DNA from: Polynucleobacter cosmopolitanus
Lineage (GTDB): Bacteria; Pseudomonadota; Gammaproteobacteria; Burkholderiales; Burkholderiaceae
NCBI RefSeq assembly: GCF_002224225.1
Contig: NZ_NJGG01000003.1
Span: 62,001 to 126,000 of the forward strand
DNA: 64,000 nt
Reading direction: 5' to 3'
The position numbers were made by a program, and so were the translations under genes. The notes under the pieces were generated by a model. The model had not been told where the DNA came from and searched no databases. It saw only the letters and a list, made by a program, of their open reading frames with translations. This document shows, one piece after another, positions 30,228 through 41,242 of the stretch (the first letter of the stretch is position 1; each line of letters begins with the position of its first letter).

Positions 30228-30947
30228 ATGACGTATTGCATTGCGATTAGATTGGATGAAGGTCTTGTTTTTTTATCTGACAGCAGGACAAACGCCGGTG
30301 TTGATGCGGTTTCTAGTTTTAGAAAAATGGCCATCTTTAAAAAAGATGGCGATCGCGTGATGGTCTTGATGTCTGCGGGCAATTTGGCCATTACTCAAGC
30401 AGTCAGACATTATCTGAATCACCCCGAAGATGATGGTCCCAGCATTTGGAATGCCTCGACGATGTTTGAAGCAGCGCAGGTCTTGGGTGACATTGTTCGC
30501 AAAGTGCGGGACAGGGATGCTGAAGAGTTGCAAAAATCAGGCATTGAATTCAATATCCATTTGATTTTTGGGGGCCAAATCAAGGGGCAGCCACATTCAA
30601 TTTATCAGGTTTATGCCGCGGGAAACTTTATCGAAGCAACGGTTGAGACACCATATTTCCAAATTGGCGAAGCGAAGTACGGCAAACCAATCTTGGACCG
30701 TGTGATCACTCAAGAAACACCTTTGAAGGAGGCTGCAAAGTGCGCATTGATTTCTATGGACTCAACCATCAAGTCCAATATATCAGTTGGATTGCCTTTG
30801 GATTTGTTGGTTTATCCAAAAGATGACTTAAAGACCAATCACCTGTTGATCATTGATGAAAAAAATGAGTATTTCAAAATGATCCACGAAACTTGGGGAA
30901 AAAGACTTCGTCAAATCTTCTCAGAAATTGAAGATCCAGTCTGGTAA
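30228..30947 (+). CDS. anbu: Proteasome-type protease Anbu
   Basis: Ntn-hydrolase related to proteasome beta subunits and HslV. The 239 residues begin MTYCIAIRLDEGLVFLSDSRTNAG; after removal of Met, Thr2 becomes the predicted N-terminal nucleophile. SFRKMAIFKKDGDRVMVLMSAGNLA contains the conserved lysine region, and DLLVYPKDDL is conserved near the end. Described Anbu proteins form open helical rings; their protease activity and substrates are debated. Third gene of a reduced ATP-grasp/alpha-E/Anbu operon. Confidence 0.92.
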   Translation: MTYCIAIRLDEGLVFLSDSRTNAGVDAVSSFRKMAIFKKDGDRVMVLMSAGNLAITQAVRHYLNHPEDDGPSIWNASTMFEAAQVLGDIVRKVRDRDAEELQKSGIEFNIHLIFGGQIKGQPHSIYQVYAAGNFIEATVETPYFQIGEAKYGKPILDRVITQETPLKEAAKCALISMDSTIKSNISVGLPLDLLVYPKDDLKTNHLLIIDEKNEYFKMIHETWGKRLRQIFSEIEDPVW

Positions 30948-30985
30948 AGGCTTTTTGGCATAAAAATAACCTTCAGGATGAAATT

Positions 30986-31015
30986 TTGAGCATTCTTGCT
31001 GGGTATCGCTATAAT
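30986..31015 (+). promoter_or_regulatory. Sigma-70 promoter of pyrG
   Basis: TTGAGC (30986-30991), an 18-bp spacer, then a perfect TATAAT (31010-31015). It lies 27 bp upstream of the pyrG start, predicting a short leader of about 20 nt. Confidence 0.7.
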
Positions 31016-31032
31016 TGCGTATTACCCACTAA

Positions 31033-32691
<1,659 letters not shown>

Positions 32692-32724
32692 TCTGCACAG
32701 TATTAAGGAATTAAGGAGTTAGCC

Positions 32725-33582
32725 ATGAAACTATGCGATTTTGAAATTGGTCTTGATAAGCGTTTCTTTTTAATCGCTGGCACTTGCGTGATTGAATCTG
32801 AGCAAATGGCCATGGACACAGCTGGTCAGTTAAAAGAAATCACGAGTGCTTTGGGCATTCCATTCATTTACAAATCATCTTTTGATAAAGCCAATCGCTC
32901 TTCAGGAACTTCATTCCGTGGTCTTGGCATGGAAAAAGGCCTTGAGATTCTGGCCAAAGTTAAAAAAGAAATTGGCGTGAACATTTTGACTGATATTCAT
33001 GAAGTTGATGAGATCAAGCCTGTGGCTGCAGTTGTTGATGTATTACAAACACCAGCGTTTTTGTGTCGTCAGACTGATTTCATTCGTGCTTGCGCTCAAA
33101 GCGGCAAACCAGTCAACATCAAGAAAGGCCAATTCTTGGCCCCAGGTGATATGAAGAACGTGATTGATAAAGCCAGAGCTGCTGCTAAAGAAGTTGGTTT
33201 ATCAGAAGATATGTTCATGGCATGCGAGCGCGGCGCATCTTTTGGTTATAACAATCTGGTGTCTGATATGCGCAGTCTTGCCATCATGCGTGAAACCAAT
33301 GCGCCGATTGTGTTTGATGCCACGCACTCTGTGCAGCTACCAGGTGGTCAAGGTACCAGCAGTGGTGGTCAACGTGAGATGGTTCCTGTTTTGGCGAGAG
33401 CTGCTGTAGCAGTCGGCGTGAGTGGTTTGTTCATGGAAACTCACCCAAATCCTGCGAAAGCCTTATCAGATGGACCGAATGCAGTGCCATTGAACCGCAT
33501 GAAAGAATTACTCGCCACTTTGGTGGCTTTGGATGACGTTGTTAAAAATGGCAACGTTTACTTAGAAAAAGATTTCAAATAA
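32725..33582 (+). CDS. kdsA: 3-deoxy-8-phosphooctulonate synthase (KDO8P synthase)
   Basis: Condenses arabinose 5-phosphate with PEP to make KDO 8-phosphate for lipopolysaccharide. The 285 residues match the family (E. coli 284). Conserved stretches are [49 protein letters not shown] and [15 protein letters not shown]. The motif I tract reads KANRSS; I cannot assign metal dependence firmly. The start follows GGAGTTAGCC. Confidence 0.97.
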   Translation: MKLCDFEIGLDKRFFLIAGTCVIESEQMAMDTAGQLKEITSALGIPFIYKSSFDKANRSSGTSFRGLGMEKGLEILAKVKKEIGVNILTDIHEVDEIKPVAAVVDVLQTPAFLCRQTDFIRACAQSGKPVNIKKGQFLAPGDMKNVIDKARAAAKEVGLSEDMFMACERGASFGYNNLVSDMRSLAIMRETNAPIVFDATHSVQLPGGQGTSSGGQREMVPVLARAAVAVGVSGLFMETHPNPAKALSDGPNAVPLNRMKELLATLVALDDVVKNGNVYLEKDFK

Positions 33583-34887
<1,305 letters not shown>

Positions 34888-34920
34888 TTTTAGAAACTCA
34901 CTTCAGAAAAGAGAGCCCAA

Positions 34921-35241
34921 ATGCGCATCGTTGTTTACGGCATGTTGGCTCTCTTGGTGATTATTCAGTATCCATTGTGGTTGGGTAAAGGTGGTTGGCT
35001 AAGAGTCTATGAGCTTGACCGCCAAGTATCTAAACAATTCGAAAAAAATGATGCACTTGCGGCACGTAATGCCAAGCTATCAGGTGAAGTCAAAGATCTC
35101 AAAGACGGTACCAAAGCGATTGAAGAGCGTGCTCGCGCAGAGCATGGCATGAGCAAAGAGGGCGAGATCTTTGTGCAGGTGGTGCCTGGTAAAAAACCTG
35201 CTAATGACTCTGCTAAGGATGAGGCTGCAAAAGCTAAGTAA
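34921..35241 (+). CDS. ftsB: Cell division protein FtsB
   Basis: Bitopic divisome protein that works with FtsL and FtsQ. The 106 residues show a short N-terminus, one membrane segment (about residues 3-21: [19 protein letters not shown]), a periplasmic coiled coil (about residues 34-72) and the [10 protein letters not shown] region typical of FtsB. The C-terminus is Lys/Ala-rich. It lies downstream of eno, its standard betaproteobacterial and enterobacterial neighbour. Confidence 0.93.
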   Translation: MRIVVYGMLALLVIIQYPLWLGKGGWLRVYELDRQVSKQFEKNDALAARNAKLSGEVKDLKDGTKAIEERARAEHGMSKEGEIFVQVVPGKKPANDSAKDEAAKAK

Positions 35242-35247
35242 TTTTTG

Positions 35248-36228
35248 TTAATGCTTTGAACTTGGGGCTTGTTTAACTGCATCAACAATCGTAGGGCTGG
35301 CAAATATCTGTTTGCAATCAACAGCGTCAAAAATATAAATCTGGCCACAGAAATCACAATTGGTTTCAACAGCATCTTTCTCTAACAGAATACTGTTCAC
35401 TTCTTCTTCACCAAGCATTTTGAGCATATCGGCGACCTTGATGCGAGAGCAGCGGCATCCAAACTTAATTGGTCTTTCATCAAAACTTCTCACTCCATGA
35501 TGTGCTGATTCATCAAGGTACAGGCGATTCATCAATACCTTGGGTTCAAGATTCAAGAGTTCTTCATTGGTGACCGTGTCTGAGAGCATCTGAAGTCTGG
35601 ACCAGCCCTCAGCTGCTATCTCGTCATCCATTTTAAGTTGCCCCCCCATATTGGGCAATCTCTGGAGCAATAAGCCCCCACAAGAATCTTCATCGCTGGC
35701 TAGCCACAAACGGGTCTCTAACTGCTCAGAATCTCGCATGTATAAAGTGATTGCTTGGGCAATGTTTTTGACAGGTTCTCCATCGTCACTCAAAGCCACG
35801 ATGCCCTGGTAGGGGTTTTGACCTGGTTTTCGATCGGCTGGGTCTAGGGTGATGACCAATCGACCTTGTCCATCGGGATTAATCAAGTCTGACAAATCGG
35901 CATCATCAGGAAGGGTGGATAGATCAATATCGTCATTTAACTTCGCAGTTGCTCGAATCACCAAATGTTCATTGCACTCTAAAACCAATAAACGGACTGC
36001 GCCATTCCCCTGGGCCTGAATGATCATGCTGCCATTGAATTTGAGAGTTCCGCACAAAAGAACGCCTGCAGCCACCAGGTCACCTAGAAGCTTTTTGACG
36101 GCAGGCGGATAGTCTTTGCGGGCCAAAATGGCTTGCCAAGAATCTCTGATATTGACGATTTCACCACGAACAGGCGCACCATCAAAAACAAAGACTTGGA
36201 GAGAATCTGGGGAGTATTTATCTGTCAT
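35248..36228 (-). CDS. hslO: Redox-regulated chaperone Hsp33
   Basis: Holdase activated by oxidation. The 326 residues end with the zinc-binding redox switch CxC (FGCRCSRI) followed by CxxC (NCDFCGQ), all four cysteines present. The N-terminal domain includes LCGTLKFNGSMIIQAQGNGAVRLLVLE-like core strands. Convergent with ftsB (6-bp gap) and divergent from the MFS gene. Confidence 0.95.
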   Translation of the reverse strand: MTDKYSPDSLQVFVFDGAPVRGEIVNIRDSWQAILARKDYPPAVKKLLGDLVAAGVLLCGTLKFNGSMIIQAQGNGAVRLLVLECNEHLVIRATAKLNDDIDLSTLPDDADLSDLINPDGQGRLVITLDPADRKPGQNPYQGIVALSDDGEPVKNIAQAITLYMRDSEQLETRLWLASDEDSCGGLLLQRLPNMGGQLKMDDEIAAEGWSRLQMLSDTVTNEELLNLEPKVLMNRLYLDESAHHGVRSFDERPIKFGCRCSRIKVADMLKMLGEEEVNSILLEKDAVETNCDFCGQIYIFDAVDCKQIFASPTIVDAVKQAPSSKH

Positions 36229-36264
36229 AACGTATATTGTAGAAACTTTATGAAATGACAGCTT

Positions 36265-37485
36265 GTGTTTTCAAATAAACATCCATTTTTGACCGCTTTA
36301 TCGCTTGCTTTGGGCTCAGCCATTGCCTTGGGTTTAGCGCGCTTCTCTTATGGGCTTCTATTGCCTGTGATGAGAGAGGATTTGGACTGGTCTTACCTGG
36401 TGGCTGGGACCATGAACACAGCCAATGCTCTGGGTTACTTTATTGGCGCTCTGAGTTCTCCAGCCATGATGAGGCGCATGTCCGTGCATCATTTCTTCAT
36501 ATCCTCTGCAATCATCACTGGTGTCTTTTTATTTCTTTCTGGCTGCACAGATCAAACCAGCTTGCTTTTTATCTATCGCGTGATTGCTGGCATTGCCAGC
36601 GCCTGGATCTTTGTCGCAGGTGGTGTGTTGATTTCTCAGCTTGGCATGATTCACGCTCATAAATCAGGTTTGATGTTGGGCATTTTTTACGCAGGGCCTG
36701 GTCTTGGCATTGTCTTATCAAGTGTGATCCTCCCATTTTTTAATGATTGGGGCGTAAAAATATCCTGGGATCATTCTTGGCAGTTGTCTTGGTATGCCTT
36801 GGGTATCTTGTGTTTGATTTTTACTTTGATATTGGTTAAACCAATCAGCTCGATCCCTGCGATTCCGCCAAAACCCAGCGGAGATTCTGGTACGCCTCTT
36901 AAATCATATGTCCCGGCATTGATGGGCTATTTTATGTTTGGTGTGGGCTATATTGGTTACATGACGTTTGTGGTCGCATTGCTCAAGCAATTGGGTTTGA
37001 GTAACTCAACGCTCAATATCTTTTATGCCATCTTGGGATTTTCTGTCATGGCATCTTCTCGTTTATGGGCTCAGATGTTAGATCGCTTCAAAGGCGGCCA
37101 ATCTTTGGCTATCTTGAATACGCTTCTTGGTGTAGCTAGCTTGATTCCTGCCTTGATTGCGATCTATGACATCCCTTTGAGTAATCTGATTTTATTGAGC
37201 ATCTTTGGATCAGGTGTTTTGTTCGGGGCAGTTTTTCTCTCAGCGGTTGCATCCACCACAGCCTTTGTGAAACACAATATGCCGTCCTCTGATTGGGTTG
37301 GAGGTATCACCGCCTTCACCAGCATCTTTGCCGCTGGCCAAATCATTGGCCCAACCATCGCAGGCTGGATTTCTGATGGGCAGGGTGGGTTGGCGCGAGG
37401 ATTGCTTTTCTCGGGATTGGCTTTGCTTCTTGGAGGCTTGATCGCAACAAGGCAGAAGCCATTGAGCAATTACTCTGAAAAATAA
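36265..37485 (+). CDS. MFS transporter (YbfB/YjiJ family)
   Basis: A 406-residue inner-membrane protein with about 12 hydrophobic segments. It starts with a GTG. The N-terminus has the subfamily-like LGLARFSYGLLLPVMREDLDW, followed by NTANALGYFIGAL. The family is poorly characterised and the substrate cannot be given. It begins 36 bp from the divergent hslO and ends 27 bp before gltX. Confidence 0.85.
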   Translation: MFSNKHPFLTALSLALGSAIALGLARFSYGLLLPVMREDLDWSYLVAGTMNTANALGYFIGALSSPAMMRRMSVHHFFISSAIITGVFLFLSGCTDQTSLLFIYRVIAGIASAWIFVAGGVLISQLGMIHAHKSGLMLGIFYAGPGLGIVLSSVILPFFNDWGVKISWDHSWQLSWYALGILCLIFTLILVKPISSIPAIPPKPSGDSGTPLKSYVPALMGYFMFGVGYIGYMTFVVALLKQLGLSNSTLNIFYAILGFSVMASSRLWAQMLDRFKGGQSLAILNTLLGVASLIPALIAIYDIPLSNLILLSIFGSGVLFGAVFLSAVASTTAFVKHNMPSSDWVGGITAFTSIFAAGQIIGPTIAGWISDGQGGLARGLLFSGLALLLGGLIATRQKPLSNYSEK

Positions 37486-37490
37486 GCTTT

Positions 37491-37510
37491 TTATCTCGCC
37501 AATGAGATAA
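37491..37510 (+). promoter_or_regulatory. Hairpin covering the gltX ribosome-binding region
   Basis: TTATCTC (37491-37497), 6-nt loop, GAGATAA (37504-37510): a perfect 7-bp inverted repeat whose 3' arm contains the purine-rich GAGAT that would be the gltX Shine-Dalgarno. It might reduce gltX initiation or act as a weak processing or termination signal for the MFS gene. It has not been tested beyond base pairing. Confidence 0.35.
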
Positions 37511-37512
37511 TC

Positions 37513-38922
37513 ATGTTTATGACAGTTAGAACACGATTTGCACCAAGTCCAACGGGCTTTATTCACCTAGGCAACCTTCGAAGCGCTTTGTATCCGTGGG
37601 CTTTTGCTCGCAAGATGAAAGGCGACTTCATTTTACGTATTGAAGATACAGATCAAGAGCGCTCGAGCCAAGAGGCTGTTGATGTGATCATCGAGGGCAT
37701 GAGTTGGTTGGGTCTTGATATTGATGAAGGCCCCATCTATCAAATGCAACGCATGGATCGCTATCGCGAAGTCATTGCACAAATGCTCAAAGATGGTTTG
37801 GCTTACCCTTGCTATATGAGTGAGGAAGAACTCAATGCCTTACGTGAGCAGCAAATGGCCAATAAAGAAAAGCCGCGTTACAACGGATTTTGGCGTCCTG
37901 ATGCTGATAAGCAATTGCCAACACCGCCAGCAGATATCAAGCCAGTGATTCGTTTTAAAAACCCCATCGGTGGCAGCGTTGTATGGGAGGATGCGGTGAA
38001 GGGTCGGATTGAAATCAGTAATGATGAGTTAGATGATTTGGTCATTGCTCGTCCTGATGGCACTCCAACCTATAACTTCTGCGTGGTTGTTGATGACTTA
38101 GATATGAAAATCACTCACGTGATTCGTGGTGATGATCACGTCAATAACACCCCAAGACAAATTAACATCCTTCAAGCGCTTGGTGGATCTTTACCAATTT
38201 ATGCTCACTTGCCAACCGTGCTAAACGACCAAGGTGAAAAAATGAGCAAGCGCAATGGCGCTATGAGCGTGCGTGATTATGAGCGTGATGGTTATATGCC
38301 TGAAGCTGTCCTTAATTATTTGGCGCGCCTTGGTTGGTCTCATGGTGATGCGGAGGTGTTTACCAAAGAACAGTTCGTTGAATGGTTTGATTTGGACCAT
38401 TTAGGTAAATCACCAGCCCAACACAATCCTGAAAAATTACTTTGGTTAAATCATCAATACATCCAGCAAGCGGATGCAGCTGATTTAGCCAAGCGAGCAT
38501 TGCCATTTGTTGAGAAATTAGGCATTAAAACCGACTCAGGTCCTGATTTTGTGGGGGTGGTCAATATCCTCAAAGATCGAGCCAATACGCTGATTGAGTT
38601 GGCTGAAGGTGCCAGATTATTCTATATGGATAGGCCTAACCATTCCGCAGCCGATCGACAAGCCAATATCCCTGAATCTGTCCATCCAGTCATCAGTGAT
38701 CTGATTGCTGAGCTAGAAGCAGGGGATGGCTCAAAAGCAGCCGTTTCTGGAGCATTTAAAGCCGTTTTGGCCAAACATGGCCTAAAAATGCCAGCTTTGG
38801 CCATGCCAGTCCGTTACGCCATGTTTGCGACGACTCAAACCCCAGCCATTGATGCAGTTATCTCTTTGATTGGTATAGAAGAAACAAAACATCGCTTGCA
38901 AAGCGGGATAAAAATAGGCTAG
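37513..38922 (+). CDS. gltX: Glutamyl-tRNA synthetase
   Basis: Charges tRNA-Glu. The 469 residues include the HIGH-type motif in [19 protein letters not shown] and the KMSKR loop ([12 protein letters not shown]). The class I catalytic domain is followed by an anticodon-binding domain. The start may be the ATG at 37513 or the one at 37519; the latter ([13 protein letters not shown]) fits the family and the spacing to GAGAT better. Its stop codon overlaps the -10 box of the downstream tRNA promoter. tRNA-Glu itself is encoded about 180 bp downstream. Confidence 0.97.
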   Translation: MFMTVRTRFAPSPTGFIHLGNLRSALYPWAFARKMKGDFILRIEDTDQERSSQEAVDVIIEGMSWLGLDIDEGPIYQMQRMDRYREVIAQMLKDGLAYPCYMSEEELNALREQQMANKEKPRYNGFWRPDADKQLPTPPADIKPVIRFKNPIGGSVVWEDAVKGRIEISNDELDDLVIARPDGTPTYNFCVVVDDLDMKITHVIRGDDHVNNTPRQINILQALGGSLPIYAHLPTVLNDQGEKMSKRNGAMSVRDYERDGYMPEAVLNYLARLGWSHGDAEVFTKEQFVEWFDLDHLGKSPAQHNPEKLLWLNHQYIQQADAADLAKRALPFVEKLGIKTDSGPDFVGVVNILKDRANTLIELAEGARLFYMDRPNHSAADRQANIPESVHPVISDLIAELEAGDGSKAAVSGAFKAVLAKHGLKMPALAMPVRYAMFATTQTPAIDAVISLIGIEETKHRLQSGIKIG

Positions 38923-38925
38923 AAT
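38896..38925 (+). promoter_or_regulatory. tRNA operon promoter overlapping the gltX 3' end
   Basis: TTGCAA (38896-38901), 18-bp spacer, TAGAAT (38920-38925). The -10 box spans the gltX stop codon at 38920-38922. It lies about 50 bp before tRNA-Ala and would drive the tRNA-Ala/Glu/Asp set. Confidence 0.55.
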
Positions 38926-38972
38926 TACGGTCTTGATTGCTTGAGCTTACTTTTTTAAGATCATCTAATTAA

Positions 38973-39048
<76 letters not shown>

Positions 39049-39104
39049 GTAAGCTTAGATCGAAATGTAGTCAAGTAGTGAAATTGCAGTACCGTAAGTC
39101 CAGG

Positions 39105-39180
39105 GTCCCCATCGTCTAGAGGCCTAGGACACCACCCTTTCACGGTGGGTACCGGGGTTCGAATCCCCGTGGGGACGCCA
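39105..39180 (+). tRNA. tRNA-Glu (TTC)
   Basis: A 76-nt cloverleaf with encoded CCA. The acceptor GTCCCCA pairs with TGGGGAC. The anticodon loop CTTTCAC gives TTC. The T arm GGGGTTCGAATCCCC is perfect. Second of three tRNAs, 56 bp after tRNA-Ala. Confidence 0.97.
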
Positions 39181-39187
39181 AGTTTTT

Positions 39188-39264
39188 GGAGCGGTAGTTC
39201 AGTTGGTTAGAATACCGGCCTGTCACGCCGGGGGTCGCGGGTTCGAGTCCCGTCCGCTCCGCCA
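39188..39264 (+). tRNA. tRNA-Asp (GTC)
   Basis: A 77-nt cloverleaf with encoded CCA. The acceptor GGAGCGG pairs with CCGCTCC. The anticodon arm CCGGC-CTGTCAC-GCCGG gives GTC. It is 7 bp after tRNA-Glu and followed by a terminator. Confidence 0.97.
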
Positions 39265-39267
39265 ACA

Positions 39268-39305
39268 AAAAAGCCCTTGTTTTTAAACAAGGGCTTTTTT
39301 TATTT
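39268..39305 (+). terminator. Terminator of the tRNA operon
   Basis: AAAAGCCCTTGT, a T/A-rich loop, then ACAAGGGCTTTTTTT, with stem GCCCTTGTTT/AAACAAGGGC and a long T tract. It lies immediately after tRNA-Asp. Confidence 0.93.
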
Positions 39306-39340
39306 CTTCCAAGAATTACTTCTTGTACTGCTCAAGCTGA

Positions 39341-39394
39341 CTACTTGCCACTGCAACTTCTTTTGGCAAATTGACCTGGGATTTGAGTTTTCAT
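39341..39394 (-). pseudogene. 54-bp degenerate copy of the rhlE-type helicase 3' end
   Basis: The segment aligns without gaps to 39604-39657, the last 18 codons including stop of the neighbouring DEAD-box gene, with 44 of 54 positions identical. Read on the minus strand it gives MKTQIPGQFAKRSCSGK then stop, against [17 protein letters not shown] in the intact gene, with the stop at the same place. Upstream and downstream sequences do not align, so only this stub remains. Probably the trace of a tandem duplication or recombination of the helicase end. It lies just after the tRNA terminator, in the 340-bp gene-poor stretch. Confidence 0.65.
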
Positions 39395-39412
39395 TTTACT
39401 TAGTCGATAAAA

Positions 39413-39511
39413 CTATAAGCTACGCCCCTGAATAAATCCTCCTAATGTAGTGGAGGAGACAATTCCAGCAAGCCAAAGAATTAGAAGTAGTGCAGCAATT
39501 GTTTGAATCAT
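39413..39511 (-). CDS. Short DUF5670/lmo0937-like membrane microprotein
   Basis: A 32-codon ORF with a good Shine-Dalgarno (AAGAGGGC about 5 bp upstream). It begins MIQTIAALLLILWLAGIVSS and continues TTLGGFIQGRSL. From memory this matches the small lmo0937/DUF5670 membrane family, which starts with a similar IAxILxxLWLLGLVxSYTMGGFI segment and ends in a QGR-type tail after a second hydrophobic segment of about 16 residues. That second segment is missing here: GGFI joins directly to QGR. It is either a natural deletion variant or a decaying gene. The function of the family is unknown. It lies between the helicase 3' end and its degenerate copy. Confidence 0.55.
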   Translation of the reverse strand: MIQTIAALLLILWLAGIVSSTTLGGFIQGRSL

Positions 39512-39567
39512 ATAAGCCCTCTTTTCATAAGAGCTACTCTAGCTGATTCAAAGAAAATCTTATGTGC

Positions 39568-39588
39568 GTTGCTGCACCTAGCAGCAAC
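39568..39588 (-). terminator. Hairpin downstream of the rhlE-type gene
   Basis: GTTGCTGC (39568-39575), 5-nt loop, GCAGCAAC (39581-39588): a perfect 8-bp stem 16 bp after the minus-strand helicase stop. There is no strong U run, so it may be a weak terminator or a 3'-end stabiliser. Confidence 0.5.
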
Positions 39589-39603
39589 ATCAATTCAAAC
39601 CAA

Positions 39604-40968
39604 TTACTTGCTACTGCTACTTCTTCTAGCAAATTGACTTGGTTTTTGTGTATTCATCTTGCGATGAGTTTTCTTCGGGGCGGTGATGGTTGAGTCTGAT
39701 GGTTTGACTTGACCACTGCGCTTGGTTTGATTGGTACCTCTTGGAGAGGCGGCATTGTGTCTTGCCTGACCATGTCTTTGCGGCGCTTGCTGACTTCTCA
39801 GTTGGATAGGTTGAGCCACTGCGTTAGGGTCCGGTTCAAAACCAGGCACGACTTCTCTTGGCAAACTTTGTTTGATTAAGCGCTCAATATCTTTGAGCAT
39901 ATCGTGCTCATCAACGCAGACCAGCGATACAGCAACACCATTAGAACCAGCTCTGCCAGTTCGACCAATGCGGTGAACATAATCCTCAGGCACATTGGGT
40001 AGGTCGTAATTAACGACGTGCGGCAATTGGTCAATATCAATACCTCGGGCAGCAATATCGGTTGCCACCAAAGTAATGATCTTCCCAGCTTTGAAGTCTG
40101 CCAATGCTTTGGTTCTTGCCGTTTGACTCTTATTGCCGTGGATGGCCATGGCGCTGATGCCATTATTTTCTAATTGCAAGACTAATTTATTGGCCCCATG
40201 CTTGGTGCGCGTGAAAACCAAAACTTGCTTCCAGTCGTTTGACTTAATTAGATGAGCAAGTAAAGGGTGCTTATTGCCACGATCTACAGGGTGCATCAAT
40301 TGTGTGATGGCATCATTGGTACTGTTGCTTCTTGCTACTTCAATCAATGAAGGCGAGTTCAGTAAATCATTGGCCAGCGCTTTGATCTCTGTAGAGAAGG
40401 TGGCAGAAAACAATAAGTTTTGGCGTTGTTTTGGAAGTGCAGCAAGAATTTTCTTGATGTCTCGTAAAAATCCCATATCCAACATTCTGTCGGCTTCATC
40501 AAGAATCAATATCTCCACATGCTGTAAAGAAATCGCGCCTTGACCCATCAGGTCTAAAAGACGTCCTGGCGTTGCCACCAAAATATCTAAGCCAGCTTGA
40601 ATAGATTTGATCTGTGGATTTGCTCCAACACCACCAAAAATAACAGCAGATTTGAGTTGCGTGTATTTGCCATAGGTTTGAACGGACGCATGCACTTGTG
40701 CAGCGAGTTCACGAGTTGGTGTGAGTATCAAGCCGCGCACTTGACGTCGACGGCTGGTTTGATTCACCGGAGAGGTTAATAGGCGCTGTAATACTGGTAG
40801 CGTGAAGCCTGCAGTTTTTCCCGTGCCAGTTTGAGCAGCAGCTAATAAATCTCCGCCATTCAGAATGGCTGGGATTGATTGAGCTTGAATAGGGGTTGGC
40901 GTTGTATAGCCATGTTCGTTAATTGCTTTAAGGATAAGTTCAGATAAACCAAGATCTTTGAATTGCAT
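39604..40968 (-). CDS. rhlE: DEAD-box ATP-dependent RNA helicase (RhlE-like)
   Basis: 454 residues from [13 protein letters not shown]; a start 9 bp further upstream is possible. Helicase motifs in order: Q motif ([12 protein letters not shown]), [24 protein letters not shown] in [16 protein letters not shown], and [10 protein letters not shown]. The C-terminal roughly 80 residues are Gln/Arg/Lys/Ser-rich and probably bind RNA. RhlE-type helicases remodel ribosome precursors or act in mRNA decay, often in the cold. A degenerate copy of its last 54 bp lies 210 bp downstream. The name within the family (RhlE versus DbpA/SrmB) is by overall resemblance. Confidence 0.9.
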   Translation of the reverse strand: MQFKDLGLSELILKAINEHGYTTPTPIQAQSIPAILNGGDLLAAAQTGTGKTAGFTLPVLQRLLTSPVNQTSRRRQVRGLILTPTRELAAQVHASVQTYGKYTQLKSAVIFGGVGANPQIKSIQAGLDILVATPGRLLDLMGQGAISLQHVEILILDEADRMLDMGFLRDIKKILAALPKQRQNLLFSATFSTEIKALANDLLNSPSLIEVARSNSTNDAITQLMHPVDRGNKHPLLAHLIKSNDWKQVLVFTRTKHGANKLVLQLENNGISAMAIHGNKSQTARTKALADFKAGKIITLVATDIAARGIDIDQLPHVVNYDLPNVPEDYVHRIGRTGRAGSNGVAVSLVCVDEHDMLKDIERLIKQSLPREVVPGFEPDPNAVAQPIQLRSQQAPQRHGQARHNAASPRGTNQTKRSGQVKPSDSTITAPKKTHRKMNTQKPSQFARRSSSSK

Positions 40969-41188
40969 AGGTACCAATAGAGTGATGACCTGTGCTCAGC
41001 AAAAAGTAATTTTTGGAAGGTCAATGAATGAACTGCTTAAGAAGAAATGTAGAGCGCAGTTATGAATGCTTACTGTTGCTATTTTAGTTCATTGCGGCTT
41101 GAATGTCCTATTTATCTTCACTTTGGGCTGATGTCATCAGTTAAAATAATGAATTCATGGGATATTCACCGATTATTTCTGGTGAACC

Positions 41189-41242
41189 ATGAAATTATCA
41201 ATTAATAACCCAGCAGTAGCTGGTATGACTGCTGAAAAATGA
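41189..41242 (+). CDS. Possible 17-residue leader ORF before the ABC-F gene
   Basis: ATG at 41189 opens a 17-codon frame, MKLSINNPAVAGMTAEK, whose TGA overlaps the ABC-F ATG (ATGA at 41239-41242). Two inverted repeats flank or lie inside it: TTCACC (41165-41170) with GGTGAA (41181-41186), and CAGCAGT (41211-41217) with ACTGCTG (41228-41234). The second hairpin ends 4 bp before the ABC-F start. The Shine-Dalgarno is weak (GGTGAACC). It could be a translationally coupled leader, or chance; no homologue is known to me. Confidence 0.3.
   Translation: MKLSINNPAVAGMTAEK

Noticed and set aside
39316..39389. A second minus-strand frame across the helicase stub ending LEQYKK
   Set aside because: It reads plausibly but has no start codon and a stop just upstream; the gap-free match to the helicase 3' end explains the segment better.
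40274..40543. An 89-codon plus-strand frame inside the rhlE-type gene
   Set aside because: It is antisense to conserved helicase motifs and has no homology that I can recognise.
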